DNA of 64,000 nt from Gemmatimonadota bacterium (GTDB taxonomy: Bacteria; Gemmatimonadota; Gemmatimonadetes; Palauibacterales; KS3-K002). A program made the position numbers and the translations under genes. Below are positions 16,843-24,941 of the stretch, piece by piece (the first letter of the stretch is position 1; each line of letters starts with the position of its first letter). Under the pieces are notes generated by a model. The model made no database searches, was not told where the DNA came from, and was given only the letters and a program-made list of their open reading frames with translations. The DNA is taken from the NCBI GenBank assembly GCA_020344215.1, contig CP070815.1, positions 2,925,248-2,989,247 of the forward strand. Reading direction: 5' to 3'.

Positions 16843-18122
16843 ATGTCGTCTCGCTTTGTTCGTCTCACAGTCTCTCTTTGCTCGACTCTGATCCTCGCCG
16901 TCTCCGCCTGCAACGACGCTAACGGACCGGACGGTGGAACCGTCAGCGTCGTCACTGTTACACCGTCGAAAGCGCTACTTGAGGTTGGCGCAACCGGCAG
17001 CTCGAGGCCGTGGCAAGGAGCGTAGTCGGTGATACGCTCGACGGCTCGGCCATCGAGTGGTTCACCGATAACCCGTTCGTCGCGACGGTCACCCAGGAAG
17101 GGCTCATAGAGGGGAAGGGCGATGGGTGGGTGTTCATACGGGCGGTCGCCGGCGGAAAAAGCGACACCGCCACCGTCAGGGTACGGTCGGCGGGGCCTCT
17201 TCAGTTTGCGACGATCAACCTGGGAGGGCTCAGCGCTGCTGGCCACACATGCGGCGTCGCGTCGAACGGCGAGATCTACTGCTGGGGGTTGAACGAGTCC
17301 GGCCAGCTGGGCCTCGGTGATGCGATCTCCGGTGGCACCCCGTTTCCGGTTAGGTCGGAACTCGAGTTCACCTCGTTGGGCTCGGGCGGCGAGCACACCT
17401 GCGCGCTGGCACTAGGCGGTGACGTATACTGCTGGGGTCGCAACAGCTACGGTCAGCTGGGTGACCGAAGCGGCACTTCCAGCACCGTGCCCGTTCGCGT
17501 CGCTGGCGAGGGTGACTTTGCGACGGTGCGTGCCGGCGGCGACCACACGTGCGGGTTGAAGGCGGACGGTACTGCGTTCTGCTGGGGGAGAAACGATCTC
17601 GGCCAGCTCGGTAACGGCTCGAAAGACAATCGTACCACGCCAACAGCTGTGTACGGTGATCACGTCTTTCAAACACTCGACGCGGGTGGTCTGCACACTT
17701 GCGGGGTCACTACCGATTTTGTCGGCTATTGTTGGGGCGACAACAGCAGTGGCCAGCTCGGCGACGGCACGAACCTTCAAAGCGACACCGCCGTCGCGGT
17801 TGTAGCCGTCGACGCAGTTCAATTCGGGAGAGTCACGGCCGGCGGCGAGCACAGCTGTGCTATCGCGCCCGACAACGTGGCCTACTGCCGGGGTGCGAAC
17901 TCATTCGGGCAGCTCGCCGACTACTCCACGGATCCGAGCAACGTGCCGGTTCGTGTAGGCGGCGGCTTCCTGTACGATGAGATTGATAGCGGACCCACCC
18001 ACACCTGTGCTGACGTCGCGTTCTCTGAGGTGCTCATGTGCTGGGGGCACAACCAGGTCGGTGAGCTTGGCAACGGAACGATGACGAACAGCAATTATCC
18101 GGTTCGCGTCGACGGCACGTAG
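16843..18122 (+). pseudogene. RCC1-repeat lipoprotein with Big_2 domain, one-base frameshift
   Basis: ATG 16843 starts a lipoprotein signal (LILAVSAC, lipid Cys within AVSACN) and the first strand of a Big_2 domain (VTPSKALLEVGAT). That frame stops at 17025. The homology continues in another frame as RQLEAVARSVVGD, then WFTDNPFVATVTQEGLIEG, completing the Big_2 domain. A single base is missing near 16993-16997 (GCAACCGGCAG; an extra C would restore VGATRQLEAV). Six RCC1-like repeats follow (GGxHTCGV, YCWGxNxxGQLGxG), a seven-bladed-propeller type fold used for protein binding. The rest is intact and well conserved, so it is either a very recent mutation or a sequencing error. If restored, the product is about 425 residues and outer-membrane or surface anchored. 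Confidence 0.78.
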
Positions 18123-18159
18123 AGCTAGTGGGGCGGTTGCCCATGCTGGCGCTTGAACC

Positions 18160-18188
18160 TTGCGCTAACGGCTCGATACCGTGATAAT
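18160..18188 (+). promoter_or_regulatory. Probable sigma70-like promoter of the DUF2188 gene
   Basis: TTGCGC at 18160-18165 and GATAAT at 18183-18188 are separated by exactly 17 bases and lie about 47 bases ahead of ATG 18235. The pair is not perfect but position and spacing are right. Confidence 0.45.
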
Positions 18189-18234
18189 TGTTACGACTCC
18201 ATCTCCGGCTGCCAACTACGAGGGAGGGGTGAAG

Positions 18235-18438
18235 ATGGCGAAGACGACTTTCGTGGTACGGAGCCACAAGGACGGCTGGCATGTGCAGAAGGAAGGGAAG
18301 AGATCGCCGGAGAGCTTCCACAAGAAGAAAGTTCTAGCCGTCAAGAAGGGCAGGACGCTCGCGAAGAAGTCTAAGGGCTTCCTGAAGATCAAGGCCAAGA
18401 GCGGCAAGATCCAGGCTAAGCGCTACTACGGGGACTGA
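18235..18438 (+). CDS. Small basic DUF2188 protein
   Basis: The 67-residue Lys-rich protein begins AKTTFVVRSHKDGWHVQKEG and ends with GKIQAKRYYGD; the HVxxxxDGWxV-like core is that of DUF2188 proteins. Members are small and basic and have no settled function; nucleic acid binding is possible from charge alone. ATG 18235 is chosen over the GTG 54 bases upstream because GAGGGAGGGG precedes it at good spacing and the conserved part begins there. With its own likely promoter and a strong terminator it appears to be a single-gene transcript. Confidence 0.75.
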   Translation: MAKTTFVVRSHKDGWHVQKEGKRSPESFHKKKVLAVKKGRTLAKKSKGFLKIKAKSGKIQAKRYYGD

Positions 18439-18512
18439 TCCCGTAGCGTGCCGGATGGCCGCCGTCGGTCATCCTGTACACTTCGCAAGCGACAATCCAA
18501 ACGAAACGACCG

Positions 18513-18549
18513 GGTGAGCGCCGGTGCGTTCGGTGCTCACCTTTTCTTT
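18513..18549 (+). terminator. Rho-independent terminator
   Basis: GGTGAGCGCCG (18513-18523) pairs with CGGTGCTCACC (18531-18541) with one mismatch and a 7-base loop. TTTTCTTT follows at once. It lies 75 bases after the DUF2188 stop and insulates it from the patatin operon. Confidence 0.85.
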
Positions 18550-18699
18550 GCGCCCACTCTCTAACCTGTCTTGCGCTCGGCGTCGCGGTCCCGGACTGTC
18601 TTGTCTCCGGGCACCGAAGCTGGACATACGCGGGAATGACCTCATCTTGGTGGACGTAGCCGGGATCTCCATCCGTCGCAGCACTTACCTCGTAGGCCT

Positions 18700-21066
18700 A
18701 TGGTCGCAGCGAACGACAGGCGTAACAAGCTGGGCCTCGCGTTTTCGGGCGGCGGGTTCCGAGCCTCCCTCTTCCATCTCGGCGTCCTGCGGCGCCTGGC
18801 GGAACTGGACGTCCTCAGACACGTCGAGATCCTTTCCACCGTATCCGGTGGCTCCATACTCGCTGCCCTCTACATCCTCGTTCTGAAGAAGTACATCGAC
18901 CGCAAGGCCGACCTCGAGCGGAGCGACTACCTCGCGATCGTCGAGGAGGTCCAGAGTGACTTCCTCAAAGGTGTCCGTAAGAACCTGCGAACGCGGTTGC
19001 TGCTGAACCCGTTCGCAACGCTGTGGATCATCGTATCGAACCGAACGCTGGCTCAGCGGATGGGCCGCCTCTACCAGCGGCACCTCTACAAGCGGGTCGT
19101 CGAGGAACTTCGTCACAAGGGTCAGTTGGAGCGCGGCGGGAGAGCCGGCGAGGTCCCGCTCAGAGATGTGCGTTTCTATCCGGGTGGCGAGGAAGTTGTC
19201 GGCGGCATCGAAGAGTACAACCGCACGCATTCCACGAAGATACCGCAGCTCGTGCTCAACGCCACGACGCTCAACTCCGGTCGGGACTGGCGCTTCACCA
19301 GCGTTGAGGTCGGTGACTCGGTGCTGGGCTTCGTGCGCTACGATGAGATCGAGCTGCTCGAGACCTACCGGCGCGAACTCGCTGGGAGAGAGCTCGAGCA
19401 ACTTTACCGCAGTATCGAACAGCCCCCGCAGGACTTAGGGCATGAGGCGGTGCTGACGGCCATCCTCTGGCGGCTCTGGCAAAGCGCGACCGTCGAAGAG
19501 AGGTTCGAGTTCGCCAGACACCTTGGGGAGACGCTGGATGACGCCGGCCTCGATCTCGCGCCCTGGCCGGTGCTGGAAGCCCTCTGCCGGCCCGGGTTGC
19601 CGACGCGTCGCTTCATGATGTGCGAGCTGGGAGAGCTGCGGGCCGCGAAGCTGGAGGCCTGGTACGTGTGCGAGGGGCCGCCGCGGGGCGTGGCCGGAGG
19701 CATGGCGCGAGAGCAGCGGGTGCGTCGCTTCTGGCTCGCGCTACGCGAGATCGGCGCGGATGTGTGGGGAGCGTGCTTGCGGCTAGTCGGCGAGTCGCCG
19801 GAGTTGCTCGAGGCGCTGATGCGGTTCGTGATCGATCTCTACTATCTGCGCACGGGCTCGCTGATCGGGTCGAAGGCGAAGCGTGACTTCGAGAGGATTA
19901 CGCTGGCCGATGCTGTCGCGGCATCGGCGTGCTTCCCGCCGGTTTTCCCGCCCTACACGATCTTGGGCCTGTACGACGATACGCACGTCGCTACGCTGCG
20001 CCTGACCGACGGTGGAGTCTTCGACAATCAGGGGATATCCGCCCTCTTCGAGGAAGAGTGCACACACATCATAGCCAGCGATGCCGGCGGCCTGATGGAG
20101 CTGGAGCGGCGAGTAACGGCTGGGCGCTTTGGCATGATGGGGCGGATATTCTCGATTATGATGGACAACGTTCGCAACCTGCAGCTTCGCAGATTGAGAG
20201 AAGAGCGTCGTGTCAGCGCCGGTCTACACGGCGGGAACGGTGAGGGCGCCGCCTGGGAGGACCTGAAGGAGCGCTACGGGCTGGAAGGGGTAGCCTTCTT
20301 CCACATGACGACGCCGCCCGACGATGGCGGCAGGGAAGGTCTGGAGCCACACTGCGACGCCGAGGCGATCGCCCGCATTCGCACGGACCTGGATGCCTTC
20401 GGTGACGCTGAGATCGCTGCACTCGTCTATCAAGGATACGCGCTCGCCGATCGCTTCGTGCGAAAGTACCTGGCAGGTTCGCCGTTCGCGTCCGCCGATT
20501 GGCGGCCGGCGTTGAGAGCGCCGTTGCCAAGGATGAGGCCTGAGGATTGCCGGAGACCGAAGTTCAGCGGGAAAACCGAGCGCAGGGTCATAGAGGCGGG
20601 GGCCTTCCGTTTCTTCAGGTCGCTCAAGTTGCGGGCCTGGGAGGCCTGGTTGTTCACGCTCGTTGCGTTCGCGGGGGCGGTGGTTCTCGGTTGGGAGGTC
20701 CGCCTGTCGCTCGGCGATATCGTCGGGGCGGCCGGTAGTGTGGCGTCGCGGCTTTGGCCGTTTCCGGTGGACCGCAGTGTGCCTGTGGTATTCTGGCTGC
20801 TCGGTTTGGCGGTCCTGGTCGCCTGGTGGGTCCTCTGGGCGCAGTTGATGAAGAAGCTTGGAAGAGTACGGCCGTTCGTCACTCTCGTTAAGTGGGCCCG
20901 CGCCGTCTCGGGAAACGTGCTCTGGTTCTTCGGGTTGATCCCTGTGTGGCTCTCGATCCTTGGCGCGCTGATTGCCGCAGTAAGTCACCTCGTGTACAAC
21001 GGAGCGTTTCTCCGCGTGACGGGCTACTTCGACCGTTGCCTGAATGCCTGGCTGGGAGATGATTGA
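18700..21066 (+). CDS. Patatin-like phospholipase with C-terminal membrane helices
   Basis: The 788-residue protein starts with the patatin oxyanion loop (FSGGGFRASLFHLG). The nucleophile motif is TVSGG with Ser49, where Thr replaces the usual first Gly of GxSxG. The catalytic Asp is in TDGGVFDNQG (Asp437), giving the Ser-Asp dyad that cleaves acyl ester bonds in lipids. Two large helical inserts lie between them. About 150 C-terminal residues contain three hydrophobic segments (LFTLVAFAGAVVLGWEV, VVFWLLGLAVLVAWWV, LIPVWLSILGALIAAV), so it is an inner-membrane protein, longer than typical bacterial patatins of 300-400 residues. A lipoprotein gene and a small-protein gene follow closely in the same direction. 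Confidence 0.9.
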   Translation: MVAANDRRNKLGLAFSGGGFRASLFHLGVLRRLAELDVLRHVEILSTVSGGSILAALYILVLKKYIDRKADLERSDYLAIVEEVQSDFLKGVRKNLRTRLLLNPFATLWIIVSNRTLAQRMGRLYQRHLYKRVVEELRHKGQLERGGRAGEVPLRDVRFYPGGEEVVGGIEEYNRTHSTKIPQLVLNATTLNSGRDWRFTSVEVGDSVLGFVRYDEIELLETYRRELAGRELEQLYRSIEQPPQDLGHEAVLTAILWRLWQSATVEERFEFARHLGETLDDAGLDLAPWPVLEALCRPGLPTRRFMMCELGELRAAKLEAWYVCEGPPRGVAGGMAREQRVRRFWLALREIGADVWGACLRLVGESPELLEALMRFVIDLYYLRTGSLIGSKAKRDFERITLADAVAASACFPPVFPPYTILGLYDDTHVATLRLTDGGVFDNQGISALFEEECTHIIASDAGGLMELERRVTAGRFGMMGRIFSIMMDNVRNLQLRRLREERRVSAGLHGGNGEGAAWEDLKERYGLEGVAFFHMTTPPDDGGREGLEPHCDAEAIARIRTDLDAFGDAEIAALVYQGYALADRFVRKYLAGSPFASADWRPALRAPLPRMRPEDCRRPKFSGKTERRVIEAGAFRFFRSLKLRAWEAWLFTLVAFAGAVVLGWEVRLSLGDIVGAAGSVASRLWPFPVDRSVPVVFWLLGLAVLVAWWVLWAQLMKKLGRVRPFVTLVKWARAVSGNVLWFFGLIPVWLSILGALIAAVSHLVYNGAFLRVTGYFDRCLNAWLGDD

Positions 21067-21067
21067 G

Positions 21068-21529
21068 ATGAGAGCGAGCGGGGGGTTTGCTGCCAAGATG
21101 GGGTCTGCGCTGAGACTCACCGTAGTTGCGACGGCGCTGATAGGGCTCGGTTGCCAGGTCAAGTTGGTGGCCGACTACGATGAGATCACCGACCGGTCGG
21201 TTACAGCTCTACAAAGGGAGTTCGAGCGCTTCTTCGTCGAGGTCGAGCGCAAGATCGGCACGCCCGAGGCGGATCACGCCAACTACGTCGACTTCTACGA
21301 CGGCGTCCGTGCCGAGCTGGGCGTCATACGCGTGCGTGCCGCCGCGCGGCCGAAGAACGAGATCACTATCCGGCAACTCGATCTGCTGGCCGAGAACGTC
21401 GACAACCTGGAGGCGCTGCACGAGTTGGGGTTCGATGACCCGGAAGAGCTGGAACCGTTGCGCAGCGCTTTCCAGCAGAGCTTTCAGGCGATCCTGACTT
21501 TAGAGCTGGCCAAGAAACGGGGCCAGTAA
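21068..21529 (+). CDS. Small lipoprotein of unknown function
   Basis: The product of about 153 residues has a lipoprotein signal (LTVVATALIGLGC) with the lipid Cys in LGLGC-like context and a short helical, charged mature part (FERFFVEVERKIG, ITIRQLDLLAENVDNLEAL). No enzymatic motif is seen and I recognise no family. ATG 21068 is 2 bases after the patatin stop and has GGGAGA ahead; earlier in-frame ATGs at 21044 and 21059 overlap the patatin end and are less likely, while 21098 is a possible shorter start. Tight spacing suggests it works with the phospholipase, perhaps at the envelope. Confidence 0.7.
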   Translation: MRASGGFAAKMGSALRLTVVATALIGLGCQVKLVADYDEITDRSVTALQREFERFFVEVERKIGTPEADHANYVDFYDGVRAELGVIRVRAAARPKNEITIRQLDLLAENVDNLEALHELGFDDPEELEPLRSAFQQSFQAILTLELAKKRGQ

Positions 21530-21541
21530 GGGGGGGAGAGC

Positions 21542-21871
21542 ATGGCTATCAAGGTGTCGAGCCTGGCCAAGGAGATGTTCGAGGCATCTCGCACGGTCCT
21601 GGAGGACAGCTGGCCCGAGATCAAGGACTACGCAAAGGCTGAATTCAAGAAGATCGCAGAGAGCATGGCCATGATCGCCCGGTTACGCGCCGCCGGCAAG
21701 CTCACACAGAAGAAGGCGCGCCTGCACCTCGAGATACAGAAGAATGCGTCACGCATGGTGCTCCTGACGGTGGAGGGGCTAGGTATCATCGCGGTGGAGC
21801 GTGCCATCAACGCCGCGCTCGGCGCGGTGCGGGACACTGTCAATACCGCAGTGGGCTTCAGGTTGGTCTGA
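21542..21871 (+). CDS. Small helical protein of unknown function
   Basis: The 109-residue product is predicted to be all helical: an amphipathic, Lys/Glu-rich first half (FEASRTVLEDSWPEIKDYAKAE) and a more hydrophobic second half (MVLLTVEGLGIIAVERAINAALG) that could lie in or on a membrane. There is no signal peptide or known motif. It begins 12 bases after the lipoprotein stop, with a strong GGGGGGAGAG ahead of the start, so it is the last gene of the patatin operon. The name and function are unknown. Confidence 0.65.
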   Translation: MAIKVSSLAKEMFEASRTVLEDSWPEIKDYAKAEFKKIAESMAMIARLRAAGKLTQKKARLHLEIQKNASRMVLLTVEGLGIIAVERAINAALGAVRDTVNTAVGFRLV

Positions 21872-22117
21872 CGTAACTGCCGCTGCATGCGAGGTCACGA
21901 GCGTACGGCTGGAATAAGGCGCCTGTAGCAGCTCTTGCGGCTTGGACCGGCCTTTCGCGATGGCTCCTGCACCACTGATTTGGGTGTAAACACACGGCGC
22001 TTCCCGGTGGTATGACATCCTTCTAACTTTCAAACAACAGCGCAACAGCGTGAGCATCGGATGGTGCTGAGGATGGGTGAGGGAGCGGTATGACCTGTAA
22101 CCGAACGTACTGTCCTG

Positions 22118-22936
22118 ATGGTTCGTTATCCAACCGACACGCAGCATGCACAGCTTGACCGGCATTTCTCCGCAGTAGCGGGGCGCTACCGCCGACTACG
22201 CGATCTCGACCTCAGGACAGCCAGGCACGTTGCGCACCTGTTAACTCGGCTACGCCGAGCCGGGCCGCTTCGCGTGTTGGACATTGGGTCGGGGACCGGC
22301 CGCTACTTAGAGGCTGTAGTCCAGCTCGCACTTGCCGAACACGGTGTGCTGTGTGACGCTCTGGCCTGCGACGCGAGCCCGGCGATGTTGAGGATTGGGG
22401 CCGTCGGGGCTCCCGCGCGACCGGTAGGGCTTCAACGAGTCGCCGGGCTCGCAGAGCTACTTCCGTTCCGCAAGGCTGCGTTCGATGCCGTTGTCTGCTT
22501 CAATGCCATCCACCACTTCGATCTCGACGGCTTCCTGCGGCATGCGTCACGTGTCCTGCGGGGGGCCGGGATGCTGATCGTCTACACGCGGACCCGCGAG
22601 CAAAACCAGCGTACCGTTTGGGGTGAGCTGTTCCCGCATTTCGGCGAACGGGAGACGCGGCTGTACAGTGCGGAGGAGCTGCAGGCTGCGGTCATGCGGG
22701 TTCCACAGTTCCGCTCTGTCAGCCTGCGCGTAGCTCGCTGGAGGATGGAGACGACGCCTGCCCGGCTGTTGCGCCAGGCGATGGGGCGCTGCTACTCGAC
22801 TTTCGACTTCTACGAGCCGGCGGAATTCAACGCGGCGCTGCATACATTTCGTTGGCGTCTGCTGATGGCCTCGCGTACGGACTCACAATTGACAGTACAG
22901 AACGACCACCTGGTCGTCGTGGCACGGCGCTACTAG
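22118..22936 (+). CDS. Class I SAM-dependent methyltransferase
   Basis: The 272-residue enzyme has the standard SAM fold: motif I LDIGSGTGRYLEA near residue 55, an acidic strand LACDASPAMLRIG, motif IV AFDAVVCFNAIHHFDLDGF, and a post-IV strand HASRVLRGAGMLIVYTRT. This is the methyltransferase-11 (ubiE-like) pattern. The substrate cannot be told; the C-terminal part (FDFYEPAEFNAALHTF) is not diagnostic. It stands alone, about 250 bases behind the patatin operon and convergent with proS. Confidence 0.85.
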   Translation: MVRYPTDTQHAQLDRHFSAVAGRYRRLRDLDLRTARHVAHLLTRLRRAGPLRVLDIGSGTGRYLEAVVQLALAEHGVLCDALACDASPAMLRIGAVGAPARPVGLQRVAGLAELLPFRKAAFDAVVCFNAIHHFDLDGFLRHASRVLRGAGMLIVYTRTREQNQRTVWGELFPHFGERETRLYSAEELQAAVMRVPQFRSVSLRVARWRMETTPARLLRQAMGRCYSTFDFYEPAEFNAALHTFRWRLLMASRTDSQLTVQNDHLVVVARRY

Positions 22937-22999
22937 CGGCGGCTAGCCCTCGCTGGGGTGTCTAGTGCGAACGTTGGATTCCGCCCCGTAGCATTTTCG

Positions 23000-24739
23000 T
23001 CACGAGCGCTGCCGATCGGACGTTGTTTGTAGCACCGCCTCGACCGTTTCGGACAGACGGACGGTGCGCCGCTCGTCCCCGTCACGCCGCTTGAACTCGA
23101 CCCCACCTTCCCGCAGCGATCGCCGACCCAGCGTCAACCTGAGCGGAATGCCTATCAGGTCCGCGTCGTTGAACTTGACTCCGCCACTGGCGTCACGGTC
23201 GTCGTACAGCACGTCGATTCCGGACTCGCGCAGCGAGCTGTAGAGGGCATCGGCCTCCCTCACGATGCTCTCGTCGCCGCCGGGCAGAGCGACCAGGTGG
23301 ACTTGGCACGGCGCCACAGAGGCGGGCAGCCGCAGCCCGCGCTCGTCGTTGTTCGCCTCCGCGATGCAGGCGAGGGCCCGGCCGATACCGATGCCGTAGG
23401 AGCCCATCGCCGGCGGCCTCTTGCTGCCGTCGCGATCCTGGAAGGTGACGCCGAGCGCCTCGCTGTAACCGGAGCCGAACCGATGCAGACTTCCGAGCTC
23501 CACGCACCCAGCCAATCGTAGCGGCGCGCCGCACGCGGGGCAGGGAGCGCCCGCATAAGCGGCGGCGATGTCCGTCACCATGCCCGCTGAGTAGTCGCGG
23601 TCGATGTTGACGTTCCGGAAGTGGTAACCGTGCTCGTTGGCGCCGGACACCAGGTTGGCGGAGCGGGCAACCAGATCGTCAGCCACGACGATGAGATCGT
23701 CGTGATCGAGGCCGATGGGCGAAGCGTAGCCCGGTTCCGCGCCGGCGGCCCGGATGGCCCCGGCTTCCGCCGGCCGTATCCAGCGGGCTGTGATCGCCTC
23801 GGCGAGCTTGCCCTCGCTCACCTCCATGTCGCCGCGCACCAGCGCCATGACCACGACCTCGCGCTCCTCTTCCGCTTGCTGTGGGGTAGTCGGCACTCCG
23901 GCGGAGAAGAAGACGACCTTCGCCGTGCGCTCGGCGGTGATTCCCAGGTACTCCGCCAACGATTGGATGGTGTCGGTGCCCGGAGTGGCGACTTTCTCGA
24001 GCGGTCGAGCCGGTTCGCTGACCGGCTGCGGCTTCTTGAAGCGCGCGGTGCGCAGGTTAGCGGCGTGGCCGCACGCGTCACAGATGACCGCGCCCTCGTC
24101 GCCGACCTCGCTCAGGAAGAGGAACTCGTCGGTCCGCTCCTCACCGTGCTCCCGACTGGCGACGACCAGGTTGGTGAGGCCGATTCGCTCGAAGATGCGC
24201 TCGAACACCGCGCTCAGCTTCGCGTACTGCTCCTCCAGGCCTTCCCGATCCCGATCGAAGCTGTAGCAGTCCAATAGGTCGAACTCGCGCGCCCGGATAA
24301 GCCCAGCGTGTGTGCGGGCCTCGTCGCGGAACGTGGGCCGGATCTGGTAGAGCAGGGCGGGAAGCTGCCTGTAAGATGTGATGTCACTGCGCGCCAGCTC
24401 GGCGGCGACTTCCTCGTGTGAGGTGCCGATCACCAGCTCGCGTCCGACACGGTCCCGGAATCGTACCAGCTCGTCTCCGTGCAAGCGCCTGGCCCGCCGC
24501 CAGAGCTTCGCCGGCTGGATGAGCGGCATCGCCACCTCCAGGCCGCCGATCGCATCCAGCTCCTGCCTGATGGCCGCCTCGACCTTCCGCAGCGCCCGGA
24601 CGCCCAGAGGTAGGTAGCTGAAGAGGCCCGGCGCCACTCCCCGGATATACCCGGCCCGCAGAAGAAGCCCGTGGCCGGGTGTGTCGGCTTCGGCGGGCGA
24701 CTTTCGGAGCGTCTCCCCGAAGTGTCGCGACATCCGCAT
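23000..24739 (-). CDS. proS: Proline--tRNA ligase
   Basis: The 579-residue protein is a bacterial-type ProRS: MSRHFGETLRKSPAEADTPGH at the N-terminus, class II motif 2 region (QIRPTFRDEARTHAGLIRAREF), a central YbaK-like editing insert (about 240-390, TIQSLAEYLGITAERTAKVVFF), then motif 3 (GSYGIGIGRALACIAE) and the anticodon domain (DVLYDDRDASGGVKFNDADLIGIPLRL). It charges tRNA-Pro and probably clears misacylated Ala. The frame is open for 70 codons upstream, but the family starts at MxMSxxF, so I use ATG 24739 (24733 is an alternative). It is divergent from the transketolase gene. Confidence 0.96.
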   Translation of the reverse strand: MRMSRHFGETLRKSPAEADTPGHGLLLRAGYIRGVAPGLFSYLPLGVRALRKVEAAIRQELDAIGGLEVAMPLIQPAKLWRRARRLHGDELVRFRDRVGRELVIGTSHEEVAAELARSDITSYRQLPALLYQIRPTFRDEARTHAGLIRAREFDLLDCYSFDRDREGLEEQYAKLSAVFERIFERIGLTNLVVASREHGEERTDEFLFLSEVGDEGAVICDACGHAANLRTARFKKPQPVSEPARPLEKVATPGTDTIQSLAEYLGITAERTAKVVFFSAGVPTTPQQAEEEREVVVMALVRGDMEVSEGKLAEAITARWIRPAEAGAIRAAGAEPGYASPIGLDHDDLIVVADDLVARSANLVSGANEHGYHFRNVNIDRDYSAGMVTDIAAAYAGAPCPACGAPLRLAGCVELGSLHRFGSGYSEALGVTFQDRDGSKRPPAMGSYGIGIGRALACIAEANNDERGLRLPASVAPCQVHLVALPGGDESIVREADALYSSLRESGIDVLYDDRDASGGVKFNDADLIGIPLRLTLGRRSLREGGVEFKRRDGDERRTVRLSETVEAVLQTTSDRQRS

Positions 24740-24788
24740 GGCTTGAAGGTGCCTGGCAGCATTCGCACCGCAAGTCCTGCCCGGGCGG

Positions 24789-24816
24789 TTGCAGATCCGG
24801 TGGGGACTGCTACACT
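24789..24816 (+). promoter_or_regulatory. Probable promoter of the sugar-phosphate operon
   Basis: TTGCAG at 24789-24794 and TACACT at 24811-24816 are 16 bases apart. The -10 is preceded by TGC, giving the extended form TGCTACACT. It lies 125 bases ahead of the transketolase start, in the gap behind proS. Confidence 0.45.
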
Positions 24817-24941
24817 TGAGAACCGTTTCCGTGGCAGTTTCCGACCGGCGGCTCGGGCCTCCTGTGGCCTGGCCGAATCCGCCAACTCTTCCAGTCGGCG
24901 CCAAGGTGTCCGTGGGCGCCACTCCACTTGGGAGGCTCGGG

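Noticed and set aside
16990-17025. Programmed frameshift in the RCC1 lipoprotein gene
   Set aside because: There is no slippery heptamer or following stem-loop at the break, and the missing base is inside a structured domain. Mutation or sequencing error is simpler.
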